In this document: piece by piece, positions 5,884 to 11,675 of the stretch
Position numbering within the stretch: the first letter of the stretch is position 1
Layout: each line of letters begins with the position of its first letter
DNA from: a virus
Strand: one strand, 5' to 3'
Virus record (IMG/VR): IMGVR_UViG_3300035168_000170
Coordinates: 1 to 39,577 of that record
DNA length: 39,577 nt
The notes under the pieces: model-generated
The model's database searches: none
The model's input: only the letters and a program-made list of their open reading frames with translations
What the model was told of the DNA's origin: nothing
Position numbers and translations under genes: made by a program

Positions 5884-6279
5884 CTACGCCTGGACCTCCT
5901 CGTCCTTGTCCCAGCCGAACGTGACGAGCGCGGCGTTGGCCAGCTCGGCGGTCTCGGCGTTGTCGCCCTCGGCGGTCGTGTGCAGCCGCGTCTTGAGGAT
6001 GGCGTCGTGCCCCGGCGCGAACCGGCCCTTCGTGGTCTCCTTGCACCCGCAGAGGCAGGAGCTGCTCGCGGGCCTGGCGTTGGCGGCGACCCACGTCGCC
6101 TCCTCCAGGTCGAGCGGCGGGCGGGACGCCTTCTTCGGTCCACGCGCCGCCTTGTTGTTCGCGGCCTCGACCTCGCCCTTGAGCCGCTCGACCTCGGCCT
6201 GGAGGATCTCCAGGTCGGTCAGCTCGGAGCCGTTGGTGACCTCGTTGGTGAGGTCCTTGGTGCTGGTGGTGCTGGCCAT
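5884..6279 (-). CDS. Coiled-coil protein with CLCGC/PGHDA zinc-like motif, 131 aa
   Basis: The start is the ATG at 6279, with CAAGGAGGCCAAC upstream; the extension to 6327 enters the structured leader. The N-terminal 20 residues are Thr/Ser-rich. Residues about 20-45 form a predicted coiled coil (LEILQAEVERLKGEVEAA). Then comes a conserved module: a WVAANARP segment, CLCGC, TKGRF, PGHDA and LKTRL. The C-terminus ends in a helix with TFGWDKDEE. The same module and order occur in the protein at 8554-8880, so the two are paralogues. The Cys and His probably bind zinc. Function unknown. Confidence 0.8.
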   Translation of the reverse strand: MASTTSTKDLTNEVTNGSELTDLEILQAEVERLKGEVEAANNKAARGPKKASRPPLDLEEATWVAANARPASSSCLCGCKETTKGRFAPGHDAILKTRLHTTAEGDNAETAELANAALVTFGWDKDEEVQA

Positions 6280-6321
6280 GTTGGCCTCCTTGCTCCCCGA
6301 TGGGAGCTGTTGTTGGTGGAT

Positions 6322-6377
6322 CGGCAATTGGTTGCCGTCCCTGCTGAAGTCCTCACCGCAGAGAGGACTCCAGCAGG
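6322..6377 (-). promoter_or_regulatory. Structured 5' leader with two hairpins
   Basis: In the roughly 108-base leader of the gene at 5884-6279 there are two stems. The first is a 15-bp stem (6340-6354 / 6363-6377, 8-base loop) with a single mismatch that becomes a G-U pair in the leftward RNA. The second is a perfect 6-bp stem CGGCAA/TTGCCG with a 4-base loop (6322-6337). They lie between the candidate promoter at 6394-6422 and the ribosome-binding site, which fits a riboregulator, a stability element or an attenuator. Confidence 0.55.
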
Positions 6378-6393
6378 CGCGGCACCAACCCCA

Positions 6394-6422
6394 ATTAAAT
6401 CACACCGGCACCAGCTGCACAA
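6394..6422 (-). promoter_or_regulatory. Leftward promoter candidate
   Basis: Leftward TTGTGC (6422-6417), a 17-base spacer and TTTAAT (6399-6394), in a locally AT-richer stretch upstream of the structured leader of the gene at 5884-6279. The -10 matches consensus at five of six positions; the -35 is weaker. Confidence 0.45.
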
Positions 6423-6467
6423 GATTGCGCGCGTATTCTACCTCCTTCGTCGCTGTCTAACCTGGTC

Positions 6468-6491
6468 AGCGCCCGAGCGGACTCGGGCGCT
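6468..6491 (-). terminator. Intergenic hairpin, possible terminator
   Basis: Perfect 10-bp stem AGCGCCCGAG / CTCGGGCGCT with a 4-base loop, 8 bases past the TAG at 6499. No T-run. It is followed by a candidate promoter, so termination of the upstream gene is plausible. Confidence 0.6.
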
Positions 6492-6498
6492 CCCCGTG

Positions 6499-6774
6499 CT
6501 AGGCTGCGATCCTCGCCTGGACCTCGGCGACCTCGGTCATGAACGCGGGGTGGACCTCCGCGTACGAGTAGCCGTTCACGTTGCCGAGCATCCAGCCGAC
6601 GTGGCGGATCTGCGGCTTGCCGTCGATCCACAGCAGGTCCGTGACCAGCATCGCCCACGTCGGGTCGCGGTCGACGTGCGCTACGTCGTTGGGACCGTAG
6701 GCGCGGCGGTGGACCGGCCACCTTGCGTCGTCGACCATCCGCCATGTGTCGGCGTATTTCCGTGTGCCGGGCAT
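6499..6774 (-). CDS. Hypothetical protein, 91 aa
   Basis: ATG at 6774 is preceded by AGGAAGGAGTCGGGA. It begins MPGTRKYADTWRMVDD and is rich in Trp and His (RWPVHRRAYGP, TWAMLVTDLLWIDG), with a C-terminal helix (FMTEVAEVQARIAA). It stands alone between two tetraloop hairpins and so may be a single-gene unit. No family recognised. Confidence 0.75.
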   Translation of the reverse strand: MPGTRKYADTWRMVDDARWPVHRRAYGPNDVAHVDRDPTWAMLVTDLLWIDGKPQIRHVGWMLGNVNGYSYAEVHPAFMTEVAEVQARIAA

Positions 6775-6808
6775 TCCCGACTCCTTCCTGTTGGTGGTTT
6801 GCTAGGTC

Positions 6809-6830
6809 AGCGCCTCCGGATGGAGGCGCT
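6809..6830 (-). terminator. Intergenic hairpin, possible terminator
   Basis: Perfect 9-bp stem AGCGCCTCC / GGAGGCGCT with a 4-base loop, 14 bases past the stop at 6845. It shares the flanking GGTCAGCGCC...GGCGCTCCCC pattern with the hairpin at 6468-6491, so the two belong to one family. Confidence 0.55.
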
Positions 6831-6844
6831 CCCCTCGCGAACCG

Positions 6845-7024
6845 CTAGAAGGACCAGTTCTCGAAGACCTCGGTCGGCTCGCCGACGTAGTCGGTGACCG
6901 TCTCGGCGTCGGGATGCTGGGCGTGGATGCAGCTGGCGAACTCGCTTGCCTCCTCGATCGTGTGGAACACGAACATCGTGTTGCGGACGCCCGCGAGGGG
7001 CTTGGTGAGCTGAACATAGAACAT
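6845..7024 (-). CDS. Hypothetical protein, 59 aa
   Basis: ATG at 7024 lies one base after the TAA of the upstream gene, and AAGGGAGGCGGTAAC provides the ribosome-binding site. The product begins MFYVQLTKPLAGVRNT. It alternates strands and helices (MFVFHTIEEASEFASCIHA, AETVTDYVGEP), like a small ferredoxin-like alpha/beta fold. Function unknown. The other frame over this stretch is Ser/Arg-rich and not credible. Confidence 0.7.
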   Translation of the reverse strand: MFYVQLTKPLAGVRNTMFVFHTIEEASEFASCIHAQHPDAETVTDYVGEPTEVFENWSF

Positions 7025-7025
7025 G

Positions 7026-7247
7026 TTACCGCCTCCCTTTCCTTGAGATGAGTGCGTCGATGTGCATGTCTTCGGGCGCGCTGTTAACAGCGGCCTTCCT
7101 TCTTACGGGCGGGATCCGTCCGGGGTGTCGGCCAGGTGCGGCCTTCACAACCAGGTCGTGCCTGAGCATCCTGATCTGCTCATGTAGCTCCGCGAGTTCG
7201 CGGATTCTGCCCAGGTGGGCGAGTGCTGCTGTGATCGCTCCTTGCAC
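7026..7247 (-). CDS. Hypothetical basic protein, 73 aa
   Basis: The GTG start at 7247 is preceded by AAGGAGACACC. It begins VQGAITAALAHLGRIR. The N-terminal half is a long amphipathic helix with heptad character (RELAELHEQIRMLRHDL). The C-terminal half is basic and Pro-rich, ending SRKGRR. It could be a small coiled-coil nucleic-acid-binding protein; not established. Confidence 0.65.
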   Translation of the reverse strand: MQGAITAALAHLGRIRELAELHEQIRMLRHDLVVKAAPGRHPGRIPPVRRKAAVNSAPEDMHIDALISRKGRR

Positions 7248-7256
7248 GGTGTCTCC

Positions 7257-7430
7257 TTAGTACAGGGGGACTCGCTTGTAGACGACGAAGTTCTCGCTGT
7301 TCAACTCGGGGTGTCGAGTGAGGAAAACTGCGAGGTCGGCTTCGATTTCGGCGTCGGTGCCGGTCAGTGTCAAGACTGGGTAGTCGAAGTCACCCACCTT
7401 CTCGTAACTGACGGCGAAGCGTTCTGGCAT
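7257..7430 (-). CDS. Hypothetical protein, 57 aa
   Basis: ATG at 7430 is preceded by GAAGGAGCGAC. The product begins MPERFAVSYEKVGDF, a compact alpha/beta layout (DYPVLTLTGTDAEIEADLAVFLTRH, ENFVVYKRVPLY). Its stop lies next to the ribosome-binding site of the following gene. Function unknown. Confidence 0.7.
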   Translation of the reverse strand: MPERFAVSYEKVGDFDYPVLTLTGTDAEIEADLAVFLTRHPELNSENFVVYKRVPLY

Positions 7431-7470
7431 GTCGCTCCTTCACTGGCCCGCTCTATCTGTCTGGCGGGGT

Positions 7471-7508
7471 GGGCACGTGCGCTCGCGTGTGTGACGCTCG
7501 CACGTCCC
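7471..7508 (-). terminator. Intergenic hairpin, possible terminator
   Basis: Stem GGG-C-ACGTGCG (7471-7481) with CGCACGT-CCC (7499-7508), one bulged C and a 17-base loop. It lies in the 173-base gap between the stop at 7604 and the start at 7430. No T-run; I see no gene in this gap. Confidence 0.4.
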
Positions 7509-7603
7509 CAACCCGGCGGGGCTGTGGATTCGGTGTCTGTCGGCTCTGCGTCCGGGGCTTGGCCCTCGGGCGACGCTCGGCGTCTTGTCTGGCCGGACCT
7601 GGG

Positions 7604-7870
7604 TTAGCGCCGGCGTCTGACTTTCCCTCTTAGAGCTACCGGTCTCGTCCGGACCATTGGGGTGGTTGGCCCCCAGGTTCTGGCGCTCTCACCGGCTGGG
7701 TATCCGGTCTGGATGTGATGATAGCGCGAGCGCTCGTCCTTCCAGACCTCCCCTATGATCCATCCTCCGTCTTGCTTGGGGGGACGCCCGAAGACGCTCT
7801 GCCGCTCGCCGAATTGCAGGTCTGCGATGGCGGCTCTGCGGCCTGGTCTGTTCCGTGTGGGATCTGCCAT
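7604..7870 (-). CDS. Hypothetical basic protein, 88 aa
   Basis: ATG at 7870 is preceded by GAGGAGGTGACAAAAC. It begins MADPTRNRPGRRAAIA and is strongly basic at both ends, closing with GKVRRRR. The middle contains GGWIIGEVWKDERSRYHH, a small beta element. It is the first gene downstream of the promoter at 7918-7947. A nucleic-acid-binding role is plausible from its charge only. Confidence 0.7.
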   Translation of the reverse strand: MADPTRNRPGRRAAIADLQFGERQSVFGRPPKQDGGWIIGEVWKDERSRYHHIQTGYPAGESARTWGPTTPMVRTRPVALRGKVRRRR

Positions 7871-7917
7871 GTTTTGTCACCTCCTCTCTCTGCGTGCTCT
7901 CCCGCGCTGGCCCCCGA

Positions 7918-7947
7918 AGTATATCAGCAGCCGGGGTCACCGCGCAA
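7918..7947 (-). promoter_or_regulatory. Leftward promoter TTGCGC-N18-TATACT
   Basis: Leftward TTGCGC (7947-7942), 18 bases, then TATACT (7923-7918). CCCCG (7912-7916) and CGGGG (7932-7936) flank the -10 as an inverted repeat. The hexamers and spacing are identical to the element at 1243-1284. The ATG of the next gene lies about 40 bases past the expected start site. Confidence 0.65.
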
Positions 7948-8261
7948 GGTTGGGCAGGTTAGTACGTGGATTTTGTCTGTGTGCGCCCACGCGCGCGGTC
8001 TGTCTACACAAGCACACGGAAAGGTCCAATCACCAAGTCTATAGAACACAACTTACCCTCGGCAATTTGCATGTCCCCTCTCGTGCGCGGGCGTATGTGG
8101 CGGCTGGCCGGTGGCCTCCACAGATATTCCAAATCAAGATAACTTGACCTATCACCGCGTCGACACATCACATCAAATCACTCAGACTATCACCGCGTCG
8201 GAATGTGGCGCATCGCCGGCGACCCTAGGGGTCACTGGGAAGGTGCCGGGTCCACGCACAG
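7948..8261. other. Gene-free control region
   Basis: About 310 bases with no credible gene. The composition is locally AT-richer than its surroundings. It holds the palindrome and direct repeats described at 8134-8200 and ends at the hairpin at 8262-8289. Short frames crossing it in both directions show no ribosome-binding site and unnatural composition. Confidence 0.6.
8134..8200. repeat. Palindrome and 14-bp direct repeats, possible operator
   Basis: TCAAGATAACTTGA (8134-8147) is an inverted repeat with 5-bp arms. Directly after it CTATCACCGCGTCG occurs twice (8149-8162 and 8187-8200), 38 bases apart. The repeats lie upstream of the leftward promoter at 7918-7947 in a gene-free region. They could be binding sites for a regulator or for a replication protein. 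Confidence 0.5.
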
Positions 8262-8289
8262 CGACGCCCCCCATCTCTGGGGGGCGTCG
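8262..8289 (-). terminator. Strong intergenic hairpin, likely terminator
   Basis: Perfect 11-bp stem CGACGCCCCCC / GGGGGGCGTCG with a 6-base loop, 22 bases past the stop at 8312. It marks the end of the short operon of two genes below the 8938-8967 promoter. No T-run. Confidence 0.6.
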
Positions 8290-8311
8290 GGTCGCGCGGG
8301 ATGTGACTGGT

Positions 8312-8488
8312 CTAGCGGGCGCTCACGTCGGCGGCGTGTACGACCCCCGTATTCGGGTCGCTGCCGAACTCCGGGGTGTTGTGGGTGGCGATCATCACGA
8401 TCATGGTCACGACCACGGTGGCGATCAGGAGGGCCAGTCCCGCGATGCCCCACATCTCTCCGTCGAAGCTGCTGTCGTAGTTGTTCAT
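8312..8488 (-). CDS. Small single-span membrane protein, 58 aa
   Basis: ATG at 8488, with a modest AGAGGAC upstream. The product begins MNNYDSSFDGEMWGIAG and has one long hydrophobic span (residues about 15-35, rich in Leu, Val, Ile and Met), then a polar C-terminal tail of about 22 residues. It lies between two perfect hairpins. A transmembrane regulator or exclusion protein is conceivable, but no family is recognised. Confidence 0.65.
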   Translation of the reverse strand: MNNYDSSFDGEMWGIAGLALLIATVVVTMIVMIATHNTPEFGSDPNTGVVHAADVSAR

Positions 8489-8517
8489 GGTGTGTGTCCT
8501 CTCGTGTTGGGGGGTGA

Positions 8518-8543
8518 GGGGGCTGGTCGTGTGACCAGCCCCC
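8518..8543 (-). terminator. Strong intergenic hairpin
   Basis: Perfect 11-bp stem GGGGGCTGGTC / GACCAGCCCCC with a 4-base loop, between the stop at 8554 and the start at 8488. It may reduce read-through into the membrane-protein gene or protect the 3' end of the upstream message. Confidence 0.6.
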
Positions 8544-8553
8544 GTGTTGCGTC

Positions 8554-8880
8554 CTACCAGCCGAACGTCTGGAGCGCGGCCAGCGCGTCCCAGGCCTCGG
8601 GGGTGTCGGTCGCGATCGTCGCGGCGAGGCGGCTCTTCAGGACCGCGTCGTGACCGGGGACGAACCGCCCCTTCGTCTCGCCGTCGCACCCGCAGAGGCA
8701 CTTCGCGACGGCGGGCCGCGCGTGGCTGGCGACCCAGGCCGCGCGGTCGTTGGCGAGCGGCGTCTGCGCGGTGCGCGGCGTCGTCTTGGCCTGCGCCGTC
8801 GCGAGCTCGGCGGTGAGGCGGGCGATCTCGGCCTGCGCGGCCGCGAGATCGGGGGCGATGGTGCGGGACGTTCCGGACAT
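8554..8880 (-). CDS. Coiled-coil protein with CLCGC/PGHDA zinc-like motif, 108 aa
   Basis: ATG at 8880 is preceded by CCAGGAGGCCACC. Residues about 9-35 form a predicted coiled coil (LAAAQAEIARLTAELATAQ). The conserved module follows: WVASHARP, CLCGC, TKGRF, PGHDA and LKSRL. The C-terminus ends QTFGW. Order and spacing match the protein at 5884-6279, its paralogue. It is the first gene leftward of the divergent control region, so it is probably expressed first in the left arm. Probably zinc-binding; function unknown. Confidence 0.8.
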   Translation of the reverse strand: MSGTSRTIAPDLAAAQAEIARLTAELATAQAKTTPRTAQTPLANDRAAWVASHARPAVAKCLCGCDGETKGRFVPGHDAVLKSRLAATIATDTPEAWDALAALQTFGW

Positions 8881-8927
8881 GGTGGCCTCCTGGCCTCGTG
8901 GGCGATGGGGGTGTCTCCCCCGCTGCC

Positions 8928-8967
8928 CTGTAACTACAGTATATCACGGCGCAGGTATCGGCCATAA
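8928..8967 (-). promoter_or_regulatory. Leftward promoter of the divergent control region
   Basis: Leftward TTATGG (8967-8962), 18 bases, TATACT (8943-8938). A short palindrome CTGTA-AC-TACAG (8928-8939) overlaps the expected transcription start and the -10, a natural operator position. It lies about 60 bases upstream of the ATG at 8880. AT-rich DNA extends to its right, up to about 9080. Confidence 0.55.
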
Positions 8968-9085
8968 GGGGGTCCCTTTTTAGATTTGAGAGGCATATAT
9001 CCGTAATCGATAAAAATAGTTACCACGCTCGGAGAATAACAAATATGCGCTGACGCGGCGGTGAATTAATTTAGTTGCCGTAGAC

Positions 9086-9114
9086 TTGACAGGCGTACGA
9101 GCGTGTGGTAGAAT
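9086..9114 (+). promoter_or_regulatory. Rightward near-consensus promoter for the late genes
   Basis: TTGACA (9086-9091), exactly 17 bases, TAGAAT (9109-9114). This is the best promoter in the window. The expected start site is at about 9121, which coincides with the GTG of the first rightward gene. Confidence 0.8.
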
Positions 9115-9120
9115 GGCTCG

Positions 9121-9819
9121 GTGGCTGCTGAGGACATCACAGAGAGGGTCGCCCGACCAGATTTGCTTGGTGCGACTGCGATCCAGAACTCTCGTCGCCG
9201 GAAGCATGACCTGGACGAGTCGAAGAAGCCGTGGTGGAAGCAGCCGAAGGAGTCGATGCAGGCTTACCAGGCGTTCATGACCTACCTGATGCAGGGTCAA
9301 GACCGCAAGGTGGAGGATGCAGCGAGGATCTTGGAGAAGTCGGTGCCGCTGATGCGCCGGTGGTCGGCTCAGTGGCAGTGGAGGCTCCGGGCTGCTGCTT
9401 ACGAGGAACACTATCTCCTCCTGAGGTTGGAGTCCATGGAGGCCGACAGGGACGATATGTTCCTCAGGCACAAGGCTCTCGCTTCAACCGCGATGGTCAT
9501 CATCGAGGCGAAGTTCAACGAGCTGATCAGCCTCCTAAGGCCGGACGAAGATGGGAACGTGAAAGGCCTGGGCGAGGAGTTCAAACCGGACACGCTGGTC
9601 CGGCTGTTCGCGGAAGCGGTGAAGGTCGACCGGATGTCGGTTCTGGGCAGGGTGGAGGCTGCTGAGAAGAGCGCTCAGGAGCAGGAGCGGCTGGCGGAAG
9701 AACACGCCGACGAACTCGCCTCCATCATCAAGAGCATCGTCAATGACCTTAACCTTGATGATGATCAGCTTGCAATCGCAAGAGAGGTCATCCCCAAGTA
9801 CGTGATGGGGGCGGCATGA
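9121..9819 (+). CDS. Small-terminase-like protein, 232 aa
   Basis: GTG at 9121 lies seven bases after the -10 of the promoter, with no ribosome-binding site possible, so the message is probably leaderless. The N-terminal region (KVEDAARILEKSVPLMRRWSAQWQW, broken here into helices) looks like a helix-turn-helix that uses the pattern seen in phage small terminases. The rest is long and helical, with a Glu-rich coiled coil near residues 175-205 and an acidic end. Its position before the large terminase supports the assignment. Small terminase subunits recognise the packaging site. Family membership is inferred. Confidence 0.65.
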   Translation: MAAEDITERVARPDLLGATAIQNSRRRKHDLDESKKPWWKQPKESMQAYQAFMTYLMQGQDRKVEDAARILEKSVPLMRRWSAQWQWRLRAAAYEEHYLLLRLESMEADRDDMFLRHKALASTAMVIIEAKFNELISLLRPDEDGNVKGLGEEFKPDTLVRLFAEAVKVDRMSVLGRVEAAEKSAQEQERLAEEHADELASIIKSIVNDLNLDDDQLAIAREVIPKYVMGAA

Positions 9820-9872
9820 CCAGACAGGGAAACCCCCTTCGGGCGCACAAGCGGGAGGGCTGGGGGAGGTAA
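9816..9872 (+). CDS. Possible 18-aa peptide
   Basis: ATG at 9816 overlaps the TGA of the preceding gene (ATGA) and opens an 18-residue basic frame beginning MTRQGNPLRAHKREGW, ending with TAA at 9872. Its last codons contain the strong GGGGGAGG ribosome-binding site used by whatever follows. It may be only a translation relay. Weak. Confidence 0.2.
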   Translation: MTRQGNPLRAHKREGWGR

Positions 9873-9879
9873 ATCCTTG

Positions 9880-9937
9880 GGTCCAGTTGAGCCTCCCTCT
9901 CTTCCTCACTGGGACGAGATCCCCGCTCAACTGGACC
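9880..9937. repeat. 13-bp perfect inverted repeat between terminase genes
   Basis: GGTCCAGTTGAGC (9880-9892) and GCTCAACTGGACC (9925-9937) pair perfectly across a 32-base loop that itself holds a small GGGA/TCCC hairpin. It lies in the gap between the small and large terminase genes, where packaging sites or regulatory RNA often lie. It is not a tRNA. Confidence 0.65.
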
Positions 9938-9975
9938 GAAGGATGGACTTACAAGCATCGACGACGGGAGTCAAG

Positions 9976-9998
9976 TTGGCGGGCCTAGCGCCCGCCAA
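9976..9998 (+). terminator. 9-bp hairpin
   Basis: Perfect stem TTGGCGGGC / GCCCGCCAA with a 5-base loop. No T-run follows. It precedes the membrane-protein frame at 10010 and may be a partial terminator or an RNA-processing hairpin. Confidence 0.4.
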
Positions 9999-10009
9999 AC
10001 TTATGTCCG

Positions 10010-10177
10010 GTGTCTCTAGACAGGGTTCTTCTGCTCATCGGACTGTTCCTGTGGGTCATGCTTCTGCTGATCACAGTTCTGGTTGCCTGCTTCGCCATGG
10101 CGGCTTGGCTCACGGACCTTGCAATGGAGCTTGCCAGGTGGTGGAGTGAGCGCCGGGATCCCCCTGAGGGTCCGTAA
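10010..10177 (+). CDS. Small membrane protein overlapping the terminase start, 55 aa
   Basis: The GTG at 10010 opens a 55-residue frame with a long hydrophobic stretch (VLLLIGLFLWVMLLLITVLV and following) and a polar tail (WWSERRDPPEGP). Third codon positions are mostly G or C, as in real genes here. A competing frame (9877-10149) has a better ribosome-binding site and ends in GTGA at the terminase start. Its second half has T-rich third positions and unnatural composition. No ribosome-binding site precedes this GTG, and it overlaps the terminase gene by 32 bases, so it remains uncertain. Confidence 0.45.
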   Translation: MSLDRVLLLIGLFLWVMLLLITVLVACFAMAAWLTDLAMELARWWSERRDPPEGP

Positions 10178-11606
10178 ACGAGCACTTGAGCAGATCTTCC
10201 CACCGCTGGACCCGCACATCGCAGACCCGGTCGGGTGGATCCGGGAAAGATGCAAGAGGTTCATCTGGTCGAAGCAGAGGCAGATCGCTGAGTCGGTGAG
10301 GGATCACCGTTACACAGCGGTCCCCGCGTGCCACGGACCAGGAAAGACGTTCATCGCCTCAGGGATCGCGACGTGGTGGCTGGATGCCCATCCCCCCACC
10401 GAGAGCTTCCTTGTCACCACCGCCCCATCCGACCCGCAGGTGAAAGCCCTGCTGTGGAGGGAGATCGGTCGGCGGAAAAGGGAGTCGCACTCTGAGGGGC
10501 GGATCACCCTCGACGCGAAGTGGTACCGAGGGGAGAAAATGGTCGATGAGGAGATCATCGGCTACGGGAGGAAGCCGCAAGACTACAACGCGGATTTCTT
10601 CCAGGGAATCCACGCCAAGTATGTGTTGATCATCATCGACGAGGCCGGCGGTGTCCCGAAAGCTCTATGGGACGCGCTGGAGACGCTGATGACCAACGAA
10701 TACGCGCGGATCCTGGCGATCGGCAACCCGGACGACCCGACTTCCTATTTCGAACAGGTCTGCCGTCCTGGTAGCGGCTACAACGTGATCAGGATCGACG
10801 CGTTCAGCACACCGAATTTCACGGGGGAGCCGGTCCCGAAGGATGTCAGCGAGCAGCTGGTGTCCCAGACCTGGGTGGATGAGCGACGGAAGAAATGGGG
10901 GATCGGGAGTCCACTTTACCAGTCGAAGGTTCTGGCGCTGTTCCCGGAAATCTCAGACGACACGCTAATCACCCCGAACATGGTCAGGATCGCGCAGGCG
11001 AAGAAGATCGAGCCGACGCTGACCGGCCAATACGGGTTCGACATCGCCCGGTTTGGATCCGACGAGACGGTGGGTTACCGGAACCAGAACGGCTACGTAA
11101 GACGGGTTTACAACAAGCACAAGCAGGACACGGTGCTGACCACCAACGCAATCCATATGTTCATGCTGGGACACGGGGTGGATTATGTCCCGGCGGTTGT
11201 GGATGTGGTCGGGGTGGGCGGTGGCGTGGTCGACCAGCTACGCGCCAGGGACCTGAACGTGATCCCGTTCGATTCGGGTGAGAAGGCCTTCGCCCCGAAG
11301 AGGTTCGCCAACCGGAGGGCGGAGGTCTACTGGAAACTGCGGCAGCTTTTCGAGGAACACCGGTTCGACATCGATCCTCTGGATGAGGAACTGGCCGCCC
11401 AGCTGACCTCCATCAAGTGGTTTGTCACGCACGGGCGGATCCAGATCGAGTCGAAGGAGCAGATGAAGCGCCGGGGTCTGCCGTCACCAGACCGAGCTGA
11501 CGCGTTCATGATGGCAACCTCAGCGCTGGATTCGTTCATCGAGGCACAAGACCGCTACGTTCCTGTGCCATCCATCACCGGCGATCTTCTTGCAGAAGTG
11601 ATGTGA
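10146..11606 (+). CDS. terL: Terminase large subunit, 486 aa
   Basis: This is the packaging motor: an N-terminal ATPase pumps DNA into the prohead and a C-terminal RNase-H-fold nuclease cuts it. The start is the GTG at 10146 after AGGTGGTGGA, giving VSAGIPLRVRK; the upstream extension is shadow sequence. The Walker A motif is CHGPGKT at residues 62-68, and Walker B is LIIIDE at 161-166, with the catalytic Glu. In the nuclease domain FDIARFGSDE holds the first Asp, VVDVVGVGGG follows, and DRADAF near the end gives a further Asp. The length is normal for the family. Gene order (small terminase before, portal after) agrees. Confidence 0.93.
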   Translation: MSAGIPLRVRKRALEQIFPPLDPHIADPVGWIRERCKRFIWSKQRQIAESVRDHRYTAVPACHGPGKTFIASGIATWWLDAHPPTESFLVTTAPSDPQVKALLWREIGRRKRESHSEGRITLDAKWYRGEKMVDEEIIGYGRKPQDYNADFFQGIHAKYVLIIIDEAGGVPKALWDALETLMTNEYARILAIGNPDDPTSYFEQVCRPGSGYNVIRIDAFSTPNFTGEPVPKDVSEQLVSQTWVDERRKKWGIGSPLYQSKVLALFPEISDDTLITPNMVRIAQAKKIEPTLTGQYGFDIARFGSDETVGYRNQNGYVRRVYNKHKQDTVLTTNAIHMFMLGHGVDYVPAVVDVVGVGGGVVDQLRARDLNVIPFDSGEKAFAPKRFANRRAEVYWKLRQLFEEHRFDIDPLDEELAAQLTSIKWFVTHGRIQIESKEQMKRRGLPSPDRADAFMMATSALDSFIEAQDRYVPVPSITGDLLAEVM

Positions 11607-11635
11607 CGTGGTTGCGGCGTTGATCGGGCCGGGGG

Positions 11636-11663
11636 CCGAATTCTTTAGGAAAGGAGAATTCGG
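11636..11663 (+). promoter_or_regulatory. Hairpin around an AGGAAAGGAG sequence
   Basis: Perfect 9-bp inverted repeat CCGAATTCT (11636-11644) / AGAATTCGG (11655-11663). The ribosome-binding-site-like AGGAAAGGAG is partly in the loop and partly in the right arm. The endolysin ATG lies at 11676, unusually far from it. It may limit translation of the lysis gene or stabilise the end of the terminase message. Confidence 0.5.
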
Positions 11664-11675
11664 GGCAGGCGTCGC

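Noticed and set aside
5227-6897. Long rightward frame of 556 codons
   Set aside because: It runs opposite to a row of small leftward genes with good ribosome-binding sites and overlapping stops and starts. Its product is Arg/Leu/Val-rich with no domain, typical of an antisense shadow in GC-rich DNA.
8312-8965. Leftward frame of 217 codons
   Set aside because: Only the final 58 codons (the membrane protein) are real. The rest is an Arg-rich shadow of the PGHDA-motif gene at 8554-8880.
9880-9937. Possible tRNA
   Set aside because: The two arms form one 13-bp stem around a 32-base loop. There is no cloverleaf, T-loop sequence or CCA-side geometry.
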